Origin: Porphyra umbilicalis
Lineage: Eukaryota; Rhodophyta; Bangiophyceae; Bangiales; Bangiaceae
NCBI GenBank assembly: GCA_002049455.2
Contig: KV918868.1
Location: forward strand, 1 to 64,000
Direction: 5' to 3'
Length of the DNA: 64,000 nucleotides
The notes under the pieces: model-generated
The model's input: only the letters and a program-made list of their open reading frames with translations
The model's database searches: none
What the model was told of the DNA's origin: nothing
Position numbers and translations under genes: made by a program
In this document: positions 53,503-62,020 of the stretch, piece after piece
How the letters are laid out: each line of letters begins with the position of its first letter
How positions within the stretch are numbered: the first letter of the stretch is position 1

Positions 53503-54848
53503 CGGCGCGGCGTGCGCGGGCGACGGCGGCGGGGTGGCCGCGCGCGGCGCCGGCGCGACCGCCACGGGCGCGCCCGTCGGCGCCCCCGGGCGCGGGTTCC
53601 CCACGTGGCCGCCCACCGCCTCGCTAATCCGCCGGCGGATGGTCGTGTTGAAGCGGTTTTTCACCGCATTGTCGCTGCGCCCCGCCAGGAGGCTGCTAAT
53701 GTGCGCCCACGCGTTGCCGTGCTTGGCCTGCGCATCCATAATCACCCGGTCCTCCTCTGCCGTCCACGCGCGCGTGGAGAGGGACGGGGAGAGCTGGTTG
53801 AGGTACCGCTCCCGCGCTTGCTTGCCGCTCCGCCCGGGGATGCCGTCGGCAATGATCGACCAGCGGCGGGGGCCGTGGAGGCCCACCAACGTCAGCAGCT
53901 GCTCGTCCTCGTCCTCCCGCCACGGGCCTTTGACGCGCCCGCCACCGCCGGCGCCAGAGGGGGTGGGGGGGGACGGCTGCCCCGAGGAGCGCCCTGACGG
54001 CGGGGGGGGGGGGTCGGCGGACCGTGGGAGCCGCTCGAGCTCCCGGCCGCACCGTCGACAATTGCCGCCGACGTCACACCCGCCGGCTGGCCCGCCACGG
54101 AAGCCAGCGAGAGGGGTGTGGACGTGGCGTAGGGGCCACCGGGAGCGGCTGCCGGAGCAGTGCCGCCCGCGCCTCGCACCGCCTCATACATCAGCGGGCT
54201 GCCCATCGAGGTGTGCATCCCGCCGACCATGGGCGGCACGCGCAGCGGCTCGCCGACGCTCGGTCCGACCATTGTTGGCGTCATCATTGGAATCGGGCTG
54301 CCGAGCTGCCCGGGGTAGCACCCCGGCGCGCAGTACCCCGCCGCCGCCGCCGCCGCCGCCATCAGCGGCCCCGCCTGCATATAAAAGGGCACGACGTGGT
54401 GGGGAGGGTGCGGGGGGGGGTGCACTGGGTGGTAGGCGCCCGCACCCAGGCCACCCCCAGCGCCACCCCCGGCGCCGCCAGGTGCCATCCCGACGCCGAG
54501 CGCAGGCGGCATCGCCTGCGGGTGGCCCGGGTGGGCACAGTCAGCCGCCCCCCCCCCCATGCCCGGCGGCATCAGGCCTTGGCCGCCATGCACCGCCTGC
54601 ATCGGCCCAGCCATGCGGGGCACAAACGACATTGAGAAGGGCAAGTAGATGCCCGAACGGCTCGCCATCCGATAGTCCACCTCCATCCACGGGTGGTTGG
54701 GGTGTTGGTAGCCGCCAGCGCCAGCCCCAGCCCCAGCGACTACGAGGTCGACGCGATCGCTGTCGCCGCCCCGGGCTTGTGGCGGGGGGGGTGACGAGTA
54801 TCGCGGCAGCGACACGGACGCGTCAAAGGTGACCAGCTTCGACGTCAT
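53326..54848 (-). CDS. R2R3-MYB transcription factor, one homopolymer frame break
   Basis: The start at 54848 (MTSKLVTFDASVSLPRYSS) is followed by a long Gly/Pro/Met-rich region of about 280 residues. After a 12-C run on the minus strand (54002-54013), one added base joins it to two MYB repeats. R2 is VKGPWREDEDEQLLTLVGLH then GPRRWSIIADGIPGRSGKQA and RERYLNQL. R3 is RAWTAEEDRVIMDAQAKHGN then AWAHISSLLAGRSDNAVKNR. The spaced aromatic residues and the recognition helices (GRSGKQARERY, GRSDNAVKNRF) predict DNA binding in the nucleus. A polyglycine tract and basic KRSRD and PRAKRGRP segments (likely nuclear localisation) end the protein at 53326. MYB repeats near the C-terminus after a long disordered N-terminus are unusual; plant R2R3 proteins have them at the N-terminus. 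Target genes cannot be inferred. Confidence 0.88.
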
Positions 54849-56079
54849 GAACGCGGGTGGGAGGGGGTGAAAGGGCCACAAACACCGCTGCGCATTCCAC
54901 AGGCGGGCGGGCGCGGAAAAACGCACGGCAGCAAAGGTGGTGTGGGGGACGATGGGCGGAGGGGTGGGAGGGGGATGGTTCGTGAGCTCGACGGGAATCG
55001 GAATGGGCACGGGAAGCGACGTCAGCGCGGCGATGCGGGTGACGGTTGTGGTCGGTCCGTTGGGGGGGGAGGCGGTCGGGGTGAGATTGGGGCGGTGTGG
55101 CGGTCGGAGGCGCACGGTGCACGCGTGCAAAGGCCCCCGCGCGCGTGGACGGCGGCGGCGGCAACGGGGGCGGCGGCGGGCCAAGACCACCGAGCGGTTG
55201 CGATGCACGCACACGAGGGGGTGTCGCGACGCGCCGTTGTGCGCAACTTTTGGCAGTCCCCGCCGGGAAACACTGGTCACGGGCCTGTGGGGGGCGGCGG
55301 GAGCCGCCCGAGCAGTGGCTGGGGGCGCTGGCCACACCGCTGCAATCGTGCCGGTCTGGCACCACCGGGCAGGGCAGACAGGGTCAACTCCGCCGCCCTC
55401 AGTCGCTGTGCCGTCTAGGCGAGCTCGGGGAGATGCAGGGCGGCGGAAACGAACGAATGAGGTGTGGCCGACGGTGGGAAGCCTAGCTCGGCTGCTCCGC
55501 CAAACCAGCGGGACGGAGTGAACGCAGCGACAGCTGGGGCGAGATCTGGCCAGCACCCGTGCCCCCTCCCACACCTCTCCAGAGGGGCCTGAGATATCAC
55601 AAAAAACCAACGCCCCGCTCCCCGCGCCGTCCCGCCGAGCTCACAACCGAGATAGAAGGGGGGGCGGCGGAAAGGCTGAAACGGGTGACCTGCGAGATCG
55701 CTGGTTTAAGGGCGGTGTGAGTCCAACAGGTCGTCTAGCCTGCATCTCGCGGTCGGTTGGGAGCGCAGCTCGGTGGCAACCGCCGGCAAGGACGCTCCGT
55801 TCCGCCAACGGCACATCTCGCACGATGCGTTCAAAAGTGGCCCCTGAATTCCTCGGTGTCGACGGGGCTTGACACCGTCGCCGCCCGTGCTGGCGTTGGC
55901 AGTCCGGCAAAGGACTGCCTGAGTGGTCCGCTTGCTGTGCGCCGCTGAACGGACGTGCCCCACGTGCACAGGCCAAAAGCTGTGCGTGGAAACGCCACTA
56001 GGACTCTTGGGCACTCTCTCGGCGCCCCACCGCATGTGACGAGATCCGCAACGGACCCCGTCGGACAGACGCCTGCTCA
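54849..56079. other. Upstream of the MYB gene, intergenic
   Basis: The open minus-strand frame extends upstream of the MYB start to 55610, but that extension is Arg/Pro-rich and not conserved. From 55600 the DNA is less GC-rich, with no coding features. Confidence 0.4.
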
Positions 56080-56160
56080 GGCCCGTTCGCAGACTCGCAT
56101 AACGCTGGTTCGCATAAACATAACGCCGCCCTGATTGGTCAATCACGGATCAGGCGTTTT

Positions 56161-56207
56161 ATAACGTTATGACATACGCGAGCGGCTCGCGTATGTCATA
56201 ATGTTAT
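56161..56207. repeat. 47-bp palindrome in the Harbinger element
   Basis: The arm ATAACGTTATGACATACGCG + AG pairs with its complement around a 3-base CGG spacer, with one mismatch in 22 bp. ATAACGTTAT words flank it again at 56208-56216. It may form a cruciform or be a binding site for the element's own proteins. Confidence 0.85.
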
Positions 56208-56421
56208 ATAACGTTATACAAGTCCCATTCTGCTAGCATTTGGTGAACCGATTACATGAGGAAATCTGTACTGGCGTCAGTTCGGGAGTCCGGTCGGACG
56301 ATCCCACACCCACCTTCGTCTGGCACGGACCTCACCGCGCCATCACACCGCTCCTCGCATCCACCACCTAACCAAACCACCACCCCAATCGTTGCTGTGC
56401 CACACTCCCATCTGATCCAGC

Positions 56422-56550
56422 ATGGCCTCTCGTGTCTCTTTCAAGCACCTCCAGGAGGAGCTGCGGCGCCGAGGCCTGCCAATTCATGGCATCAAGCACG
56501 CGCTGTTGGAGCGCTTTCGTGCGAACGGCGTCTCGCCACTGTCAATGTAG
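56422..56550 (+). CDS. SAP-domain-like peptide in the Harbinger element
   Basis: The 42-residue frame starts in CAGCATGGCC context: MASRVSFKHLQEELRRRGLP then IHGIKHALLERFRANG. LQEELRRRGLP-x-x-G-x-K-x-x-LLERF fits the SAP helix-turn-helix consensus, a DNA-binding motif. It stops at 56548-56550 just inside the overlap with the opposing transposase fragment. It is probably the N-terminus of a second, accessory protein of the element, truncated by the internal deletion. It could also be a complete micro-peptide. Expression is unknown. Confidence 0.6.
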   Translation: MASRVSFKHLQEELRRRGLPIHGIKHALLERFRANGVSPLSM

Positions 56551-56777
56551 CTCCCGCCGCCAAAATATCGCAGCGCAATCGCGGTCCGCACAACGGGTGG
56601 CACGCCGAGCCGAGAAAGGCGCGGCCGCAAAGCGTCAACGAGGTCGCAAAAAGCGCCAAGGGGCATGCGCATATGTAGCTCGAAGATAGCTGCACCCGTA
56701 CCTTTCTTGTACATGAGCAAAAGAGACACGGGCTGGGGTGTGGTACCAGAGAGGGGAAAAATAGCCTCTCTGGGCAT
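56484..56777 (-). pseudogene. PIF/Harbinger transposase N-terminal fragment
   Basis: The segment FELHMRMPLGAFCDLVDALR then PRLSRL, VVRTAIALRYFGGGSYID resembles the helical region that precedes the DDE domain in Harbinger transposases (fRmsr.aF..Lv..L.p, then r.aiaL..L..Gs.). The frame then departs from the family (SGETPFARKRSNS) and stops, so the catalytic DDE domain is absent. An overlapping minus-strand frame, 56635-56889, may hold its N-terminal start. Confidence 0.6.
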
Positions 56778-57084
56778 ACACGGCGCCTCCTACTGTGGTG
56801 ACAAACTGACCATGGCGCAGGATGGAGGCAGGGTCCATGGCGACAACCCGCCCCACGCGTGAGAAATCTGTGAGGTATGTGAGGAGCACGCGCGCTGGCC
56901 GAGAACGTGGCTTTGTCCGCAGGGGGACGTCGACTGTGCGTTAAGGTAAGGCCGGTATATAATTTGATATTTTGATGGTGTATTTGATACGAACGCTGAC
57001 CGGGCCCGCATGTTTCTTTCGCAGCGTTTCGGGCGTTATACCGGCGTTATGCGAAGCGACGTTGGAGTCTGCGAACGGGCCTCA

Positions 57085-58069
57085 GAGGACCGCATTCCCA
57101 CATTGAAAGCATGTCTCGCGACGCAGTGAGTCCACCAGTGGTCGCCGTGATGCTGGTCCATCACGTCTTTGGGCTCCAATTTGGCTGCATTTCAGGTCGG
57201 CACCAGGTACAAGCCAGAGCACAGTGTCACACCGACGGCGCGTCCAGAAAGGGAGAGTTCCTTGCTGGTTACCAGCCGCTGGTGCACCACTTCCTTTCAG
57301 CCACTGGTCAATGAACAAGAGACACTCCCGTCCCACAAACTTCGACCGGTCACTTTCCGTTCTCCTCTGAGACTGGACCGGTTGCTATACGTCGGTAGGC
57401 AGGTCGCCAGCTGGCTGCCGCTCGCCGGTGATCGACCAGATGTGATCTACAGGCCCTGGCTCATCGTCAGAGCACCGGTCGTGGTTCCATGGCGCCCGCC
57501 GATGACACTCAGTACAGTCGCGTGGGAGTCCAGTGCACCCGCACTCCTGCAGCATGCCACTTTGAGAGGCCCTCTCCCACGCTGCTGGGCCGGCATTCTG
57601 GGCCATGGACGTGTCTGGGACAGCGATGAGTGTCCCACCAGTGCCTCGCACGCCCGCCAACAAAACTGACCTCATAGGTCGGTCAATTATGGCGATTGTA
57701 CCGAAATTTCAAAAAGAAGAGCCAACTGGATTGAAAACTGAGGGTGAGTGGTGATTCACTTGCGCTTCTTTTTTCGTTTGATAGCAAACTTCCGCTTCCT
57801 GTTTCTGACGCATCGACCATGGCCAAGGTCCTCGTACAGGAGCACGATCCACCACTCGACCCGCACTGTCGCGGGGTTCTTTTTCACCACGCCGAATGTC
57901 TGCACACCAATCGTCTCAAACTCAACGGTCGTGAGGCACGGGGGCACAGCGAGCACAGAGGACGTGAGGGCGATAGCTCACTTGTGTTTACTCTGGGCCC
58001 ATGGTTGACCACGTTTTCCCAGGGTTCGGGCGAACTTGCATTACAGTACGTACCCAATATTATTTGCGA
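57085..58069. other. Intergenic, no gene recognised
   Basis: Mixed-composition DNA with short frames only. No repeat partner or protein similarity was recognised. Confidence 0.4.
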
Positions 58070-58172
58070 CACGAATGCAGACTGCCACCTCTGAAACATA
58101 GAGCAAGTCCCGTGATCTAAGTATATGTGTGCATCACTACACTTTGAGAGCACCCTGTCCTCAAGGCCAGGG
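58070..58172 (+). repeat. Third copy of the terminal repeat of the 1714-4078 element
   Basis: GACACGAATGCAGACTGCCA to GGCCAGGGAA matches 3972-4080 with a handful of substitutions (for example ACATAGAGCA for ACGGAGATCA). It is a solo terminus: no inverted partner lies within the following kilobases. It shows the family is dispersed. Confidence 0.85.
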
Positions 58173-58327
58173 AAGAAGTAAAAAAGAGGAGGAAAAAAAA
58201 CGGCTACCAGCAGAGTGTTCACTCGCTGGGCACGAATTCTCTCACAGAACCAACGAGGCGCACACCCATGGTGTAGGACTGGGATGATGCCCAGGGCTGT
58301 GTTCATGTCGTCATGGTCCGACTTGAT

Positions 58328-58778
58328 ATTGCTGACCTCTAAAACTTGGCGGTTGCAGAGTGGTTGCAATCATTCAACAGCGTACATGGACCAATAGAAA
58401 GGCTAGGAATCATGTGAGTTCCTTACACAATCTCCTCATGCAGCTCTGCGCACTGGAAACGCACATCAGGATCTCAAGAAATCTGAAGAAATTTGTTGAT
58501 CTCATGCGAAATCACAGGTCTGTCTCAGAACCCTCTCCATGCCCTCTTCAGGCCTAAGCGAGCGGCTCAAAAATCTCAGGAAATCTCATTGTGGGTTGCA
58601 ATGGCTCTGCGTGACTCCTGCAAGACACGTTGATTGGCTTGCAAGATTACTGGCGGCAACTCCCAGCCAATAGTTTGATCGTGGCTTATCAAACAGCCAA
58701 TCCGACTTCGTTTCTATGCTGCGTCGTCGGCTCGGCCTCCCTTCTCTCTGCAAACGCCATTTTTTGGAGGTTAGCAAT
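58328..58778. mobile_element. 451-bp TIR element
   Basis: The left end ATTGCTGACCTCTAAAACTT + GGCGGTTGCAGAG is mirrored at the right end (58746-58778) as ATTGCTAACCTCCAAAAAAT + GGCGTTTGCAGAG. The left half is homologous to 8930-8986. 58526-58670 inside it is nearly identical to 29927-30073. There is no coding frame, and no clear target duplication. Confidence 0.7.
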
Positions 58779-60640
58779 ACACAGAGGATCGATCAGCGCA
58801 TTTGACGACGGGTGGCGGACTCGCCTCCCAGCACATGGCGGAGGGACTGGGGTCTCGTGGACTTTTCTGAAGCTGGTTGCCTTTTGGGACAGACACGCTA
58901 CCGTTGCTGGCGGGAGAATGGGTGTGGACCCTCGATCCCCGCGCCCCACTGCCGGCCCGCGTCGCTGGGGCGTTGCTCCGCTCCGCGGATGGCACACCAA
59001 AGCCCGTGAAGCAGTGACCTGACGCGGCCGTCGGTCCAGCAGCGGCTACAGCTTGCACGCGTGGACGGGCGGCACGCAGTGGACACGCGGGGTTGGCGAT
59101 GGTGGCGGCGGGAGCGCACAGCAGCCGTGTGCCCCGTGCCGCCACGCCCCGCCCCCAGCGTGACCGCTCGCGCCGCACGGTCGGCGGCCGCGCCAGCGGC
59201 GACGTTTGCGGAGGCGGCGGCTCTGGCAGAGATCAACCGCCACTACTGGGAGGTTGCCTATCATCTGACCTTTTATGAACGAACAAGCACAGAGAAATAG
59301 AGCGTGGAGGAGCCATAGCGCAAAAGATAGATTTTTATCAAGCTGATGACGTAGCGGAATATGTTCTGTTAAGAAAAGCGTTGCCTGGGCTTTCTGTTTT
59401 TTTTTGCGGCATTGTGTCTCTCCTATAGGCCCGAAATCGGGCGGATCGGTGCCCAACACCTGATTTGTAAGCACCCGTTTCTGACCCCGTCAGGGCACAT
59501 TTCCTTGGGCGGATCATCATCTTTGGGCCTCCTCCCCAACCTCATCCGACTGCTTGAGGCCATCCAGCCTGCAGGGTTGCGCCCATCGTAGCGCGTGGTG
59601 ACCTTCCTGCTACAAAAAAACAACCACAAAGTGGCAGGCGGCTCGCTGCGCTTGTAAACGGCATCTTGACTGGATGCTTTACTCTCAGTAGTCCGTCTAC
59701 CGGCCCCACACCGCCCGCCTCCCCCCCCCCCTCCACCACCCATCGACAAAAAGCTGGTGTCTCCCTGTTTTTTGGGGGCCACTGAGGGTGCACAGACACC
59801 CTCCACTGTCAAGGAAGACCTCTCCTTGACAAAGGCACAATTCGCCTGGCTCCAGGGACTCGATATCGACACCAGTTGCCACTCCGCTGGTGGGATTGCC
59901 ACCCGATGATGCATAGTGAAGGACGTGCAGTTTCTTGGTCCTGCAAGTAAATCATCTCATACCTTCACACAGGACCGGAATGTGCCCCTGCTTGGCTTAT
60001 GCTCAGCCCTAGATGCCAGGCCTACTTCACTCAGTCGTCTGGACGGCGCAGACTCTAGATTTCTGCCCTTCCTTGCCGTTGACTTGGTCCGAAGCAGGCA
60101 GAAAGGTGGCTCAGAAAGCTGCAATCGGCTGCTTACAGCCGGATCAGTCTGTAGGCTCCCGGTCAGTCATTGGGCAACCTCCCGGTACCGACTGAACAGT
60201 TGGCGATACGGGGGGCAGAAGCAGCCAATGCCAGAAGCGGGAGCAGGTCCATCTGTACACACAAGCCCGCTCCAAGCAAAACAAGTGAGAGCCGAGACAC
60301 AAACGGGAGCAAGAGACAAAACAACAAAAAACGGTCGACTGGCTGCGACTAAATAGCACGTGCGCGCGCCAGCGTCCCGTACAGGACGACGACGCCGGCC
60401 ACGTCGACGAGCGGCGGTGATGGCGGACAGCGTCCCGCGTCTGACGCGGGAATGACGTGGCGCCGTCGCCACCACGGTGGCGGCCGTGGCGGCTGGCCCA
60501 GACGCAGTGCCAGGCAGGGTGGGGGGGGGGGCCGCGACAGTGGCGGTCCCCGCTCCCCCCCCGACGCGACGACGGCGGGTGGACACGGCGGCGGCTCCAC
60601 TGCCGCGCGACCGACCGCTGCCCGCACGCTGCGCGCCGCT
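58779..60640. other. Intergenic, unidentified open frames
   Basis: A minus-strand frame at 59423-59914 (163 codons) and a plus-strand frame at 59916-60356 (146 codons) have normal composition but match nothing I know. They could be fragments of a decayed transposon. The 280 bases before 60641 should contain the 3' UTR of the alpha/beta-hydrolase gene. Confidence 0.35.
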
Positions 60641-62020
60641 TCACCGCTCCTTTTTTGGCTCTGGACTGCCGGGCACCGCCGCCGCCGCCGCCGCCGCCGT
60701 CGCCGCCGCCACTGCCACGTCTGCTGTCGCCGCCATTGTCGGCGGGACGCCCCCCCCGCCAAGCGTGGTGGCCAACCACCCAAACACCGCCTCGTCAAAC
60801 GCGTCGGCGGCGGGCCCGCACATGAGCCAATGCGCGTCGTCGAGGGGCACGACCCCACAGTCGGGGCGGGCGGCGAGGCCAGCGAGCCACTCGGGCGAGT
60901 GGTGCTGCAGCGGCTGCAGAGGGGGGTCCTCCGCGCGATGTCGCCCGCAACCAGCGGGGAACGGGTCAGGTGCACACGGCGCAGACGCCGAGCGAGCGTG
61001 GCGACACGGCGACGCGCAGCCACAGCGGGGGACACGGGGGAGCGTCAGTACGTGCCGTCCACATTGCCCGCCTCGGGCGCCACCCCGGGGGTGGGCGGGC
61101 GTCCCCCCGCCACCCCACGCCACGCACACCCACCCCTGCAACACCGACGTGCGCGGCTGCTGGCGCAGGTCGCCCCTCTCGCCGACGCGCCCACCCCCCA
61201 CCATACCCCTTTCCGCGTCCCATACAAGTACAACACGGGAAACGCTGGCACGACGCCGCGGCGGGGCAGGGGGTCCCTCCCCCCCCTCCCCACCCCCACC
61301 CCCCCCCCCCCCCCCCCCCCACACCCACCGCCACGCGCCCCGCAGGCGCCCCCACACCTCCCAAAAGTAGAGCGAGTTCATCGTCGCCGCCGCCACGTCT
61401 GGGCGGGGCGCGCCGACCGCGCGCGCCCACGCGCGGGTGCCCGCGTCGGCGGCGGCGCCGCCACACACAAACAGCGCCGCGAGCAGCGGCGCGTGCGCCG
61501 CCCAATAAAACGCCGCCGCCGGCAGCGACGGGCCGTCGCCAACGTCCACCGCCACGACCGCGCGGACGAGCGGCGGGTCGGCCGCGGCGAGGCGCCACGT
61601 CAGCGCCGCCCCCCAGTCGTGCACCAAAAAGGTGACGGCCGCGTCAGCGTCGGCGCGGCCGGCCGTGACACCCCCACCGCCAGCGTCGGCGTCGGCGTCG
61701 GCGGCAGCGGCGGCGGCGGCGGCTTGGACCGCCCGCACCGTGGCGGCGTAGGCGGCCACCACCGCCGGCACGTCGGCGCCCCAGCCGCGGGGCGGTGGCG
61801 TCGGGTGCGCGGCTGCCGGGGCGGCGACGCCCGGCAGCTCGACGAGCGCCGGGCGGTAGCCGGCGGCGGCGAGGCGGCGCAGCTGGCGCGCCCACACGGT
61901 CGCCGCCACGTCGGGCCAGCCGCCGAGGAGCACGACGACGGGGCCGGCGCGGTTGGCGGCAAAGGCGGGGGGGAGGGTGTAGGGCAGGGGGGGGGGGGGG
62001 GGGGGGGGAGGAAAGTCCAT
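60641..62020 (-). CDS. Alpha/beta-hydrolase, epoxide-hydrolase/dehalogenase-like (at least 3 exons)
   Basis: Exon 1 (62020-61358) starts MDFPPPPPP and contains the first strands (GPVVVLLGGWPDVAATVWAR, GYRPALVELPGV) and the nucleophile elbow FLVHDWGAALTWRLA, with Asp as nucleophile as in epoxide hydrolases and haloalkane dehalogenases, then YFWE. A middle exon around 61207-61244 encodes FPVLYLYGTRKG, a strand that carries the acid region in this fold; its 5' border is uncertain because no acceptor gives the right phase cleanly. Exon 3 (60904-60641) gives HHSPEWLAGLAARPDCGVVP then LDDAHWLMCGPA, with the catalytic His, and an Ala-rich tail. The active-site set Asp-His is present. Substrate unknown; likely cytosolic. 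A long Ala/Asp insertion (ADADADAGGGG) extends the core. Confidence 0.75.
   Translation of the reverse strand: MDFPPPPPPPPLPYTLPPAFAANRAGPVVVLLGGWPDVAATVWARQLRRLAAAGYRPALVELPGVAAPAAAHPTPPPRGWGADVPAVVAAYAATVRAVQAAAAAAAADADADAGGGGVTAGRADADAAVTFLVHDWGAALTWRLAAADPPLVRAVVAVDVGDGPSLPAAAFYWAAHAPLLAALFVCGGAAADAGTRAWARAVGAPRPDVAAATMNSLYFWEVWGRLRGAWRWVWGGGGGGGGGGEGGEGPPAPPRRRASVSRVVLVWDAERGMVGGGRVGERGDLRQQPRTSVLQGWVCVAWGGGGTPAHPRGGARGGQCGRHVLTLPRVPRCGCASPCRHARSASAPCAPDPFPAGCGRHRAEDPPLQPLQHHSPEWLAGLAARPDCGVVPLDDAHWLMCGPAADAFDEAVFGWLATTLGGGGVPPTMAATADVAVAAATAAAAAAAVPGSPEPKKER

Larger units (their letters stand above)
56080..57081. mobile_element. PIF/Harbinger internal-deletion derivative
   Basis: The termini GGCCCGTTCGCAGACTC are perfect 17-bp inverted repeats flanked by the 3-bp duplication TCA (56077-56079 and 57082-57084). 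Both are typical of PIF/Harbinger elements. Inside, a minus-strand frame encodes the N-terminal part of a Harbinger-like transposase, and a plus-strand frame encodes a SAP-like peptide. They converge and overlap, as expected if an internal deletion removed the 3' halves of two inward-facing genes. A strong palindrome lies near the left end. At 1.0 kb it is probably non-autonomous. Confidence 0.8.

Noticed and set aside
59423-60356. Back-to-back frames as a two-gene transposon
   Set aside because: No catalytic motif, TIR or target duplication was found around them.
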